DNA of 64,000 nt from Bradyrhizobium sp. DOA9. GTDB lineage: Bacteria; Pseudomonadota; Alphaproteobacteria; Rhizobiales; Xanthobacteraceae. How positions within the stretch are numbered: the stretch's first letter is position 1; every line of letters begins with the position of its first letter. A model generated the notes under the pieces. The model saw only the letters and a list, made by a program, of their open reading frames with translations, was not told the origin of the DNA and searched no databases. Where the stretch lies: NCBI RefSeq assembly GCF_000617845.2, contig NZ_DF820425.1, positions 5,772,741-5,836,740 on the forward strand. Reading direction: 5' to 3'. This document shows positions 1 to 8,103 of the stretch, in pieces. The translations under genes were made by a program, and so were the position numbers.

Positions 1-216
1 GATGCGGCTGGTCAGCCACGCCGTCAGCGGCGAGCCGACGCACAGCGTCACCGCGCCGAAGGTGATCAGGAGCCCGGCCGCGTGGATGCTGATCCCGAGC
101 CCCGCCGACAATTCCGGCAGCATGCCCGCCGGCGCCAAGACCGAGCAGCCCGTCACGAGATTGCCGAGCATCAGGGCGGTTGGCGCTAAACGGCCGGCGG
201 CAGGGGCATTTTCCAT
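1..216 (-). CDS. MFS transporter, N-terminal part (cut by window edge)
   Basis: Reading the minus strand from an ATG at 216 gives 72 uninterrupted codons that run off the window start. The peptide begins MENAPAAGRL and continues with two hydrophobic stretches typical of the first two helices of a major facilitator superfamily drug/sugar exporter (LMLGNLVTGCSVLAPAGMLP, then LLITFGAVTLCVG). It lies divergent from thrS with about 190 bp between the start codons, so both promoters should be there. The substrate cannot be told from this fragment. A long plus-strand frame also covers this region, but it is only an upstream extension of the thrS frame. Confidence 0.7.
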   Translation of the reverse strand, partial: MENAPAAGRLAPTALMLGNLVTGCSVLAPAGMLPELSAGLGISIHAAGLLITFGAVTLCVGSPLTAWLTSRI

Positions 217-403
217 GCAAACGCATGTAGCGGCGGCCCGCGGCGGATTAAAGGGCACAACGTCAAATAGTTGCGGGCTCCGCCCCGGGTTTTACGCGCC
301 ACTTTCTTGGAAATGCCGGATTGCGCAGGCCGAATCGCCTGATATATCGCTCGTTCCCGCTTACCTGCGCTCGTTCGCAGGAGTGAGCCTCAGGAGAAAA
401 GCA

Positions 404-2446
404 ATGTCAGACCAGCCCAAATCCGAGTCCGGGTTCCAGTACAGCCTCTCCAATTTGAAGCCCGTGACCCCGGCCCCCAAGGTCACCCTCACCTTCCCCG
501 ACGGCGCCCGGCGCGAGTACGACAAGGGCATCACCGGCCTCGATATCGCCAAGGGCATCTCGCCCTCGCTCGCCAAGCGCACGGTTGCGATGGCGCTCGA
601 CGGCGCGCTCGCCGATCTCAACGATCCGATCGAGGCAGACGCCAAAATCGAGTTGGTCAATCGCGACGATCCGCGCGCGCTCGAATTGATCCGCCACGAC
701 TGCGCGCACGTGCTGGCGGAAGCGGTGCAGACGCTGTGGCCGGGCACGCAGGTCACCATCGGCCCGGTGATCGAGAACGGCTTCTATTACGACTTCTTCC
801 GCAACGAGCCGTTCACGCCGGAGGACTTTGCCGCGATCGAGAAGAAAATGCGCGAGATCATCGCGCGCGACAAGCCTTTCACGAAGGAGGTTTGGGATCG
901 CGAGAAAACCAAACAGGTGTTCCGCGACAAGGGCGAGGCCTTCAAGGTCGAGCTGGTCGACGCCATTCCCGGCAGCGAGCCGATCAAGATCTACTACCAG
1001 GGCGACTGGTTCGACCTCTGCCGCGGCCCGCACATGACCTCGACCGGCAAGGTCGGAGGCGCCTTCAAGCTGATGAAGGTGGCCGGCGCCTATTGGCGCG
1101 GCGACAGCAACAACCCGATGCTCACCCGCATCTACGGCACGGCCTTCGCCAAGCAGGAGGACCTCGACGCTTACCTGAAGCAGATCGAGGAAGCCGAGAA
1201 GCGCGATCATCGCAAGCTCGGGCGCGAGCTCGACCTCTTCCACTTCCAGGAGGAAGGCCCGGGCGTCGTGTTCTGGCACCCGAAGGGCTGGACCATCTTC
1301 CAGCAGCTGATCGCCTATATGCGCCGGCGCCTGTCCGGCGACTACAACGAGGTCAACGCGCCGCAGATCCTCGACAAGGTCTTGTGGGAGACCTCGGGCC
1401 ATTGGGGCTGGTATCGCGAGAACATGTTCGCGGCGCAGTCGGCCGGCGACGAGGCCGAGGACAAGCGCTGGTTTGCGCTCAAGCCGATGAACTGCCCGGG
1501 CCATGTCCAGATCTTCAAGCACGGCCTGAAGAGCTACCGCGACCTGCCGCTCCGCCTCGCCGAGTTCGGCGTGGTACATCGCTACGAGCCGTCGGGTGCC
1601 ATGCACGGCCTGATGCGCGTGCGCGGCTTCACCCAGGACGACGCGCACATCTTCTGCACCGAGGATCAGCTCGCCGAGGAGTGCCTGAAGATCAACGATC
1701 TGATCCTGTCGACCTATGCCGATTTCGGCTTCACCGGCGACCTCACGGTGAAGCTGTCGACGCGTCCGGAGAAACGCGTCGGCACCGATGCGATGTGGGA
1801 TCACGCCGAGCGCGTGATGGCGACGGTGCTGCGCGAGATCCAGTCGCAGAACAATCACATCAAGACCGAGATCAACCCGGGCGAAGGCGCGTTCTACGGG
1901 CCGAAGTTCGAATACGTTTTGCGCGACGCCATCGGCCGCGACTGGCAGTGCGGCACCACGCAGGTCGATTTCAACCTGCCGGAGCGGTTCGGCGCCTTCT
2001 ACATCGACCATGACGGCGGCAAGAAACCGCCGGTGATGGTGCATCGCGCGATCTGCGGCTCGATGGAGCGCTATATCGGCATTCTGATCGAGCACTATGC
2101 CGGCAACTTCCCGCTCTGGCTCTCGCCGGTGCAGGCGGTGGTCACCACCATCACCTCGGAAGGCGACGAATACGCCAAGGTGGTGCTGGAGCAGGCGCGC
2201 CGCGCCGGCCTGCGCGTCGAGATCGACCTGCGCAACGAGAAGATCAACTACAAGGTCCGCGAGCATTCGCTGGCCAAGATCCCGGCGCTGCTCGTGGTCG
2301 GCAAGAAGGAAGCCGAGTCGCATTCGGTCTCGGTGCGCCGCCTCGGCAGCGACGGCCAGAAGGTGATGGCGACGGCCGAGGCGATCGCCGCCCTCGTCGA
2401 CGAAGCGACGCCGCCGGATGTGATGCGGATGCGTGGTGCGGTCTGA
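404..2446 (+). CDS. thrS: Threonyl-tRNA synthetase
   Basis: Class II aminoacyl-tRNA synthetase that charges tRNA-Thr in the cytoplasm; 680 aa, slightly longer than the usual ~640 because about 30 residues precede the TGS domain. Order: TGS domain (LTFPDGARREYDKG, from about residue 28), the editing/SAD domain, the class II core with zinc-ligand motif MNCPGH (Cys near 364), motif 2 around GAMHGLMRVRGFTQDD, motif 3 around HRAICGSMERY, then the anticodon-binding domain. The frame stays open upstream to position 2, but I chose the ATG at 404 because AGGAG sits 7-8 nt before it and similarity to the family begins just after. No frameshift is visible. It is followed by a nitroreductase gene on the same strand. 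Confidence 0.97.
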   Translation: MSDQPKSESGFQYSLSNLKPVTPAPKVTLTFPDGARREYDKGITGLDIAKGISPSLAKRTVAMALDGALADLNDPIEADAKIELVNRDDPRALELIRHDCAHVLAEAVQTLWPGTQVTIGPVIENGFYYDFFRNEPFTPEDFAAIEKKMREIIARDKPFTKEVWDREKTKQVFRDKGEAFKVELVDAIPGSEPIKIYYQGDWFDLCRGPHMTSTGKVGGAFKLMKVAGAYWRGDSNNPMLTRIYGTAFAKQEDLDAYLKQIEEAEKRDHRKLGRELDLFHFQEEGPGVVFWHPKGWTIFQQLIAYMRRRLSGDYNEVNAPQILDKVLWETSGHWGWYRENMFAAQSAGDEAEDKRWFALKPMNCPGHVQIFKHGLKSYRDLPLRLAEFGVVHRYEPSGAMHGLMRVRGFTQDDAHIFCTEDQLAEECLKINDLILSTYADFGFTGDLTVKLSTRPEKRVGTDAMWDHAERVMATVLREIQSQNNHIKTEINPGEGAFYGPKFEYVLRDAIGRDWQCGTTQVDFNLPERFGAFYIDHDGGKKPPVMVHRAICGSMERYIGILIEHYAGNFPLWLSPVQAVVTTITSEGDEYAKVVLEQARRAGLRVEIDLRNEKINYKVREHSLAKIPALLVVGKKEAESHSVSVRRLGSDGQKVMATAEAIAALVDEATPPDVMRMRGAV

Positions 2447-2539
2447 TTCCTGAAATCGGTCTAAATTCGCTTTCGGTTGCGGGCGTGCATGCTTATCTCG
2501 GCATGGCACGCCCGCCGACCATTTGAAGAGGATATCGCA

Positions 2540-3103
2540 GTGCCCGACGCCATCGAACTCCTGAAGACCCGCCGCTCGGTCAAGCCGCGCGAGATGAGCG
2601 GGCCCGGCCCTTCTCCGGCCGAGCTCGAGACCATCCTCACCATCGGCGCGCGTGTGCCCGATCACGGCAAGCTCGCCCCCTGGCGCTTCATCATTTTCGA
2701 AGGCGATGCCCGGGCCCGTGCCGGCGAGGTGATCGCGAGGGTCTTTGCGCGGAAGAATCCCGGCGCGCCTGCGGCCGACGTCGAGACCGAGCGCAAGCGC
2801 CTGATGGACGCGCCGCTGGTGATCGGCATCGTCAGCTTCACCAGGCCACATCCGAAGGTGCCGGCGTTCGAGCAGGAATTGTCGGCGGGCGCCAGCGCCA
2901 TGAACATCGTCACGGCGGCGACCGCGCTCGGCTACGGCGCGTGCTGGCTGACCGGCTGGTTCTCGTTCGACCGCGACGTGCTCGACGGGCTCGGCCTCAA
3001 GCCGGACGAGAAGCTCGCCGGCTTCATTCACGTGGGCAAGCCGACCAAGCCGAGCGAGGACCGTCCGCGCCCCATTCTGTCCGATCTCGTGACCAGGTTC
3101 TAA
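2540..3103 (+). CDS. Nitroreductase family protein (FMN-dependent)
   Basis: 187 aa. The start with RRSVKPREM after a short helix, the middle segment with ASAMNIVTAATALGYGACWLTGW and the C-terminal GKPTKPSEDRPRP are typical of the compact YdjA-like nitroreductases, which are FMN-binding homodimers using NAD(P)H. The physiological substrate is unknown. The frame is open back to 2477, but a GTG at 2540 preceded by GAAGAGGAT is the most likely start. A diverged copy of the last ~27 codons of a similar gene lies at 7960-8040, which suggests a rearrangement beside this locus. Confidence 0.88.
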   Translation: MPDAIELLKTRRSVKPREMSGPGPSPAELETILTIGARVPDHGKLAPWRFIIFEGDARARAGEVIARVFARKNPGAPAADVETERKRLMDAPLVIGIVSFTRPHPKVPAFEQELSAGASAMNIVTAATALGYGACWLTGWFSFDRDVLDGLGLKPDEKLAGFIHVGKPTKPSEDRPRPILSDLVTRF

Positions 3104-3138
3104 GCCCGCAAAGCTTGCGCCGCCGAGGCTGAAGATTC

Positions 3139-4002
3139 TCATCTCGGCTCGAAAAACAACGTGGCCAGCTGCTTCGTGAGTTCAGCCATGCGCGCGTTGC
3201 CGGGGCTCGCTCGAACGCACATGACCCGGCGTATGGACGGCAATTCAGGAAGATAATAGTCCTTGGCGATGACCACCGTGTCGGGCACCTTGCTGGCAGG
3301 CACGGCGGTAAATCCCATGCCGGCTTCGACCGCCCGCAGCTTGATCTCGAAATCCGGACTGTTGAAGACGATCTTGTATGAAATCTCGTGGCGCTCGAGC
3401 GTTCGCACCATCCAATCGTGGCCAGGCCATGTCAGGATCGGAATGGGTGATCCCGGACTCACTACAAACTGCTTCGCCCTGACCCAGACGAGCGGCTCTT
3501 CAATTCCCGCCACGATCATCTGGCGGATATCCCCATCCATGCGCTGATGATCGAATATGCAGGCGATGTCGAGATATCCCTCGATCAAGGCTTTGGCGAG
3601 GATGCCGGACTGATCGACCTGGACGAAAATGCCGGAAACACCGCCGGCAGATTGTTGCGCCTTGAAGAAATCGGTCGCGAAGAGCGAATTGAGCCCCAGC
3701 CTGACCGGCTGCGCACGATCAGTATTGCCGGACAATCTCAGCAACTGGTCATTCGCCTCGATCATGCGCCTGGCTTGTTGCAGCGCAAGCCTGCCGAGAT
3801 CGCTGAGGACCGTCCCGGTCGAGGTCCGCTCGAACAACGGTCCACCCACCAAATTCTGAAGCCTCTTCATCTGTGAACTGATCGCCGGCTGGCTCAGGCC
3901 CAACATTTCACCGGCCTTGGACAGGCTCCCGGTCTCGGAGATCGCAATCGCGGTACGCACGATTTCCGTAGGAATATTTACGTACCCCTTGCGTTGATCC
4001 AT
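3139..4002 (-). CDS. LysR-family transcriptional regulator
   Basis: 287 aa. An N-terminal winged helix (about residues 10-70) with the LysR signature SLSKAGEMLGLSQPAISSQM is followed by a LysR substrate-binding domain (LGLNSLF, then VEAGMGFTAVPASKV). LysR proteins are DNA-binding tetramers responding to a small ligand. The gene is divergent from the TadE-like gene at 4221 across about 220 bp and convergent with the nitroreductase, so either neighbour could be a target. The ATG at 4002 is used. The ligand is unknown. Confidence 0.92.
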   Translation of the reverse strand: MDQRKGYVNIPTEIVRTAIAISETGSLSKAGEMLGLSQPAISSQMKRLQNLVGGPLFERTSTGTVLSDLGRLALQQARRMIEANDQLLRLSGNTDRAQPVRLGLNSLFATDFFKAQQSAGGVSGIFVQVDQSGILAKALIEGYLDIACIFDHQRMDGDIRQMIVAGIEEPLVWVRAKQFVVSPGSPIPILTWPGHDWMVRTLERHEISYKIVFNSPDFEIKLRAVEAGMGFTAVPASKVPDTVVIAKDYYLPELPSIRRVMCVRASPGNARMAELTKQLATLFFEPR

Positions 4003-4220
4003 TTAGCGAATCTCCATTAATATACTTAACCGCAGGTTGTCTCTGTTAGAAACACCCTACAACTCTGAATCGTTGATCTAGAACAAGCTTTCTATGGCCC
4101 CATAAATTTCTTGAGGGCTAAAAGTCGCAATAGGACCCGCAAATTTACGGAACGATCCTTAAAATAAGCCGTAACGAGCGCGACCGCATCCTCAGCCACA
4201 ACAATGGGTTGAGGTCCGAC

Positions 4221-4634
4221 ATGCTTCGATTCGCATTCTGCCTGCGCGGCGCTTCTGCCGTCGAATTCGCGCTAATCACGCCTCTCTTTCTATTGATGCT
4301 GTTTGGGATCGTCATCTTCGGCGGCTATCTCACGATGGTCCACGGGGTCCAGCAGCTTGCCGCGGAAGCGGCCCGCTCTTCGGTTGCCGGCATCTCCGAC
4401 AGCGAGCGCAACACGATTGCAACCGGCTACGTTTCTTCAAACGCCTCGACCTACCCGTTGCTGGATCCAGGCAAAATTGTCGTCAGAGCCGCTCCATCGA
4501 GCAGTTCCACGAACGTGTACGTGGTGACCGTAACATACGACGCGTCCAACAGCATCATCTTCGCGCTTCCACTCGCGCCGGCTCCCTCCACCACGATCGT
4601 CCGTTCAGCCGCCATTCCCTACGGAGGGTTCTAG
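4221..4634 (+). CDS. TadE-like pilus-associated membrane protein
   Basis: 137 aa with the TadE signature near the N-terminus: a short basic leader, then GASAVEFALITPLFLLMLFGIV, which is the conserved Glu within one transmembrane helix; the rest is predicted to be outside the cytoplasm. TadE/TadF proteins are pseudopilins or minor components of Flp/Tad pili. The frame extends to a TTG at 4209, but ATG 4221 has GAGG 7 nt upstream. The stop at 4634 is one base before the next gene, so the two form one transcription unit. No TadA, TadB/C, RcpA or Flp gene is present, so this pair may work elsewhere or independently of a full machine. Confidence 0.85.
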   Translation: MLRFAFCLRGASAVEFALITPLFLLMLFGIVIFGGYLTMVHGVQQLAAEAARSSVAGISDSERNTIATGYVSSNASTYPLLDPGKIVVRAAPSSSSTNVYVVTVTYDASNSIIFALPLAPAPSTTIVRSAAIPYGGF

Positions 4635-4635
4635 G

Positions 4636-6306
4636 ATGAAATTGGCACAGCACCTCGTGCGCCGGTTTGCCTCCGACGACCGTGGCAACGTTGCGATCAT
4701 GGGATCGATCGTCATGACCCTGGTCATCGGCTTCGCCGCGCTTGGCGTCGATCTCGGCGCGATCTTCGCCGACAGGCGCAAGGCCCAGAGCGCAGCGGAC
4801 CTTGCGGCGATCGTCGCTGCCGGCAACCTGAACAACGCCACGAATGCCGCCTCTGCGACCGTCGTACGCAACAACTATCCGGCGAACGCGCTGGTCGGGG
4901 TCGAGCTTGGAAATTACACGGCCAACGCCGCCCTGGCGCCGAACAAACGCTTCATCACGCCGGCGACGGGAACGCCGACCGCCGCACGGGTCACCCTCGA
5001 AACAAAGACACCGCTCTATTTCGCGCGTTACATCACCGGCTCGAGCCAATACACGATCAAGACCACAGCAACGGCGTCGAGCACGGCCCTCGCCTCGTTC
5101 GCGATCGGCTCACGCCTTCTTGCGGTCAACGGCGGGCTGATCAACGCCATGCTTGGGTCGATGCTGGGCACAAACCTTTCTCTGACGGCCATGGACTATC
5201 AGGCGCTCGCGAACGCGCGCGTCGACGCGCTCGATTTCCTGTCTGCTGTTGCCACGCGGGCCGATGTGACCGGCCCGACTTACGACAACGTCCTGACCAG
5301 CAACGTCAAGATGGCCGATCTGTTTGCGGCAATGCTGACGACGCAACAGAACGCCAATGGCAACAACGCGGCCACGATCGCCTTGTCGAGCATCGCCCAA
5401 GCCACATCCGCGCGGTCAACCCGGATTGCTCCGGGATCGCTCCTCGACCTTGGGCCCTACGGCAGCCTCGCAATCGGCCAGAAGCCGAGGGTCGGAGCCA
5501 GCCTTTCGCTCCTGAGCTTGCTGTCCGGCACCGCCGCAGTCGCGAATGGAAACAATCAGATCGCAGCCGGCGTGAACCTCAATCTGCCTGGGATCACGCA
5601 GGTTTCGGTGACCGCCACCGTCGGCGAACGTCCGGTGGGCTCTGGCTGGTTCGCCGTCGGCGCCCAGGGCGCGAGCGTCCACACGGCTCAGACGCGCGTC
5701 CTGATCACGATCCAGCTCGCCGGCAGCGGCGGCATTCCTTCCGTCAATCTGCCGGTCTATGTCGAGGTCGCACCGGGGACAGCGACGCTGTCCGGCATCT
5801 CCTGCGGACGGCCCGACATCAGCAGTTCGACCGTAACGCTCGGCGTCACACCCGGCGTCGTCGATGCCTGGGTCGGCAACGTATCGATGGCCGACATGAC
5901 CAATTTCAGGACCAAGCCCAATCCCCCGCCCGCCACCTTGGTCAACATATCCGGCGTGAACATCACCGGCCGAGCTCATGCTGAAATAAGCAACACCGCG
6001 GCAAGGCGGGTCGACTTCAGCTACGCCGAGATTCAGGCGCAGACGATCAAGACAGTCACGACGACAAATTTCACATCTTCGTTGATGTCGAGCCTGCTCA
6101 GGGATATGAGCTTGACAGTCACCTCCGGGCCCCTCGCACTGCCGTTGCCGGGGGCCGGCTCGACGGTCGCCAACATCCTCTCCGCCGCCACGGGCTCGAT
6201 CGATCAAGTACTCGCATCCACGCTTGCCGCACTCGGCGTCGGGATTGGACAAGCGGACGTATGGGTCTCCGGCGTGCGCTGCGACGGGGCGGTGCTCGTC
6301 AACTGA
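4636..6306 (+). CDS. TadG-like (Flp pilus assembly) protein
   Basis: 556 aa. Residues ~15-60 hold the putative Flp-pilus-assembly TadE/G segment: DDRGNVAIMGSIVMTLVIGF, one membrane helix, then GVDLGAIFADRRKAQSAADLAA. The long remainder is rich in Thr, Ser, Ala and Asn and looks extracytoplasmic; I see no von Willebrand domain MIDAS motif in it. GGAGGG lies just before the ATG, and the start is one base after the TadE stop, so translation is probably coupled. It is likely a cell-surface or pilus-associated protein; the exact role is unknown. Confidence 0.82.
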   Translation: MKLAQHLVRRFASDDRGNVAIMGSIVMTLVIGFAALGVDLGAIFADRRKAQSAADLAAIVAAGNLNNATNAASATVVRNNYPANALVGVELGNYTANAALAPNKRFITPATGTPTAARVTLETKTPLYFARYITGSSQYTIKTTATASSTALASFAIGSRLLAVNGGLINAMLGSMLGTNLSLTAMDYQALANARVDALDFLSAVATRADVTGPTYDNVLTSNVKMADLFAAMLTTQQNANGNNAATIALSSIAQATSARSTRIAPGSLLDLGPYGSLAIGQKPRVGASLSLLSLLSGTAAVANGNNQIAAGVNLNLPGITQVSVTATVGERPVGSGWFAVGAQGASVHTAQTRVLITIQLAGSGGIPSVNLPVYVEVAPGTATLSGISCGRPDISSSTVTLGVTPGVVDAWVGNVSMADMTNFRTKPNPPPATLVNISGVNITGRAHAEISNTAARRVDFSYAEIQAQTIKTVTTTNFTSSLMSSLLRDMSLTVTSGPLALPLPGAGSTVANILSAATGSIDQVLASTLAALGVGIGQADVWVSGVRCDGAVLVN

Positions 6307-6442
6307 TCGGGTCGTCGCAATCCAGCTCAGGGATTGCGCGGTCATTGTAGCAGTCGTGTTTGCGTTATTCCGCGTTTCGCAATGGGCCAGTCCTGGCCCG
6401 ATGCCGTCTTGACTTTGAACATTCTCAATTGGGGGTCTTAGC

Positions 6443-7915
6443 ATGCTTTCTCGTTTCAAATCCGACAGCTCGTTCGGTTTGCTCGACCGGATGCCGATCA
6501 GCGTGATGATCTGCGAGATGACCGACTTCAAGATCGTCTATGTGAACGAATCGACCAGGAACAACCTCAAGAAAATCGAGCACGTGCTGCCCGTCAAAGT
6601 CGACGCCCTGATCGGCCAGTCGATCGACATCTTCCACAAGAACCCCGAGCATCAGCGACGACTCCTGTCCGATCCAAAGAACCTTCCGCACCGCGCCCGC
6701 ATCACGATCGGCGGCGAGACGCTCGATCTCACCGTAACCGCCGTCATCGATGCGCGCGGCCGCTACACCGGGCCGATGTTGACCTGGGAGCTTGCGACCG
6801 AGAAGGCCAAGCTCGAAGCCGAGACCGAACGTCAATTGCAGATGCTCGACAACATGCCGCTCAATATCATGATGTGCGACACCGAATTCAATATCACCTA
6901 CGTCAACAAGACCAGCGTCAAGACGCTCGCGCCTTTGAGGCATCTGCTTCCGGTCGCCCCGGACGAGCTCGTCGGCAAGTCATTCGACATCTTCCACAAG
7001 AACCCACAGCATCAACGCCGTATCGTCGGCGACCCGACCCGGCTGCCCCACGCGGCCAAGATCAAGCTTGGACCGGAGACGCTCGACCTGCGCGTTTCGC
7101 CCCTGTTCGACAGGAAAGGCAGCTACACCGGAGCGATGCTCAACTGGTCGGTCGTCACGGCCAATGTGCGACTTGCGGATGACTTTGAACGGGACGTGAA
7201 GAGCCTGGTGGGCACACTGGCCTCCGCCTCTTCCGAGATGCAGGCGACCGCTCAGTCACTGTCCTCCACCGCCGAATTCGTCAGCGAGCGATCCGCAGGA
7301 GCGGCATCGGCTTCCGAGCAGCTCACCTCCTCCGTCAACGAGATCAGCAGGCAAGTCGCCGAGGCGAGCAAGGTCGCGAGGGCCGCGGTCGAGGAGGCGG
7401 AAAAATCCGATCGACTGGTCTCCGGCCTCGTGACAATGGCGCAGAAGATCGGCGACGTGGTGGCGCTCATCAGCCAGATTGCCGGTCAGACCAACCTCCT
7501 CGCACTTAATGCTACGATCGAATCCGCCCGCGCCGGCGAGGCCGGCCGGGGCTTCGCCGTCGTCGCATCGGAGGTGAAGGCACTCGCCAGCCAGACCGCC
7601 AAGGCGACGGAGGACATCGGCGCCCAGATCAACGAGATGCAATCCGCGACAGGCAACACGGCCGGGGCGCTGAAGGCGATTTCCCAGACCATCAACCGGA
7701 TCAGCGAGATCAGCACGGCGATCGCGAGCGCCGTGGAAGAGCAGGCCGCCGCCACCAAGGAGGTGACGACCAACATCAGCAGCACCAATCAGGCTGTCGG
7801 CCAAACCAGCGACGCAGCGGGGAATGTTCTGACCGCCTCCGGCAGCCTCGCCAGGAACGCATCCGAGCTGGAAGTCCAGGTCGATAAGTTCCTCGCGAGC
7901 GTTCGTGCCATGTAG
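6443..7915 (+). CDS. Soluble methyl-accepting chemotaxis protein with two PAS domains
   Basis: 490 aa, no signal peptide or transmembrane helix, so a cytoplasmic sensor. Residues ~10-120 and ~130-240 are two homologous PAS-like modules sharing MP(I/L)(S/N)(I/V)M.C and the repeated DIFHKNP.HQRR. A typical MCP signalling hairpin follows, with the tip sequence GQTNLLALNATIESARAGEA and GRGFAVVASEVKALA. Such receptors signal through CheW/CheA. The GGGGG at 6431 provides a ribosome site. It follows the TadE/TadG pair by 136 bp on the same strand. The ligand or cofactor of the PAS modules is not evident. Confidence 0.93.
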   Translation: MLSRFKSDSSFGLLDRMPISVMICEMTDFKIVYVNESTRNNLKKIEHVLPVKVDALIGQSIDIFHKNPEHQRRLLSDPKNLPHRARITIGGETLDLTVTAVIDARGRYTGPMLTWELATEKAKLEAETERQLQMLDNMPLNIMMCDTEFNITYVNKTSVKTLAPLRHLLPVAPDELVGKSFDIFHKNPQHQRRIVGDPTRLPHAAKIKLGPETLDLRVSPLFDRKGSYTGAMLNWSVVTANVRLADDFERDVKSLVGTLASASSEMQATAQSLSSTAEFVSERSAGAASASEQLTSSVNEISRQVAEASKVARAAVEEAEKSDRLVSGLVTMAQKIGDVVALISQIAGQTNLLALNATIESARAGEAGRGFAVVASEVKALASQTAKATEDIGAQINEMQSATGNTAGALKAISQTINRISEISTAIASAVEEQAAATKEVTTNISSTNQAVGQTSDAAGNVLTASGSLARNASELEVQVDKFLASVRAM

Positions 7916-7959
7916 TCGAAGCCGTCCAATCGCGACATACGGCCTCGGGCCGAACGAAG

Positions 7960-8040
7960 GGCGCCTTCATCGGGCACGCGGACGAGCCCAGCGAGGACCG
8001 TCCGCGGCCGTCCCTTTCGGCAATCGTGACGCGTTTTTAA
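7960..8040 (+). pseudogene. Remnant of a nitroreductase 3' end
   Basis: In the gap between the chemotaxis gene and the serine hydrolase, the frame ending at TAA 8038-8040 reads GAFIGHADEPSEDRPRP and ends SAIVTRF. It matches the last ~27 residues of the intact nitroreductase at 2540-3103, which reads GFIHVGKPTKPSEDRPRP and ends SDLVTRF. Similarity fades upstream of about 7936. There is no start or FMN-binding part, so it is a gene fragment. The nucleotide match is clearly imperfect, so it is either old or derived from a related gene. Confidence 0.7.
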
Positions 8041-8103
8041 CCGATGCTGTGTTGACGCATCGAGCGTCTTGCGGCTTTGATCCCGCCGAGGGAGGAAGCC
8101 CGG

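Noticed and set aside
2..403. N-terminal extension of the thrS frame
   Set aside because: It overlaps the clear 5' end of a divergent MFS gene, lacks a ribosome site, and the synthetase family begins after the ATG at 404.
407..3142. Very long minus-strand frame opposite thrS and the nitroreductase
   Set aside because: Composition-driven shadow of high-GC coding DNA; the peptide is rich in Arg, Ala and His with no domain.
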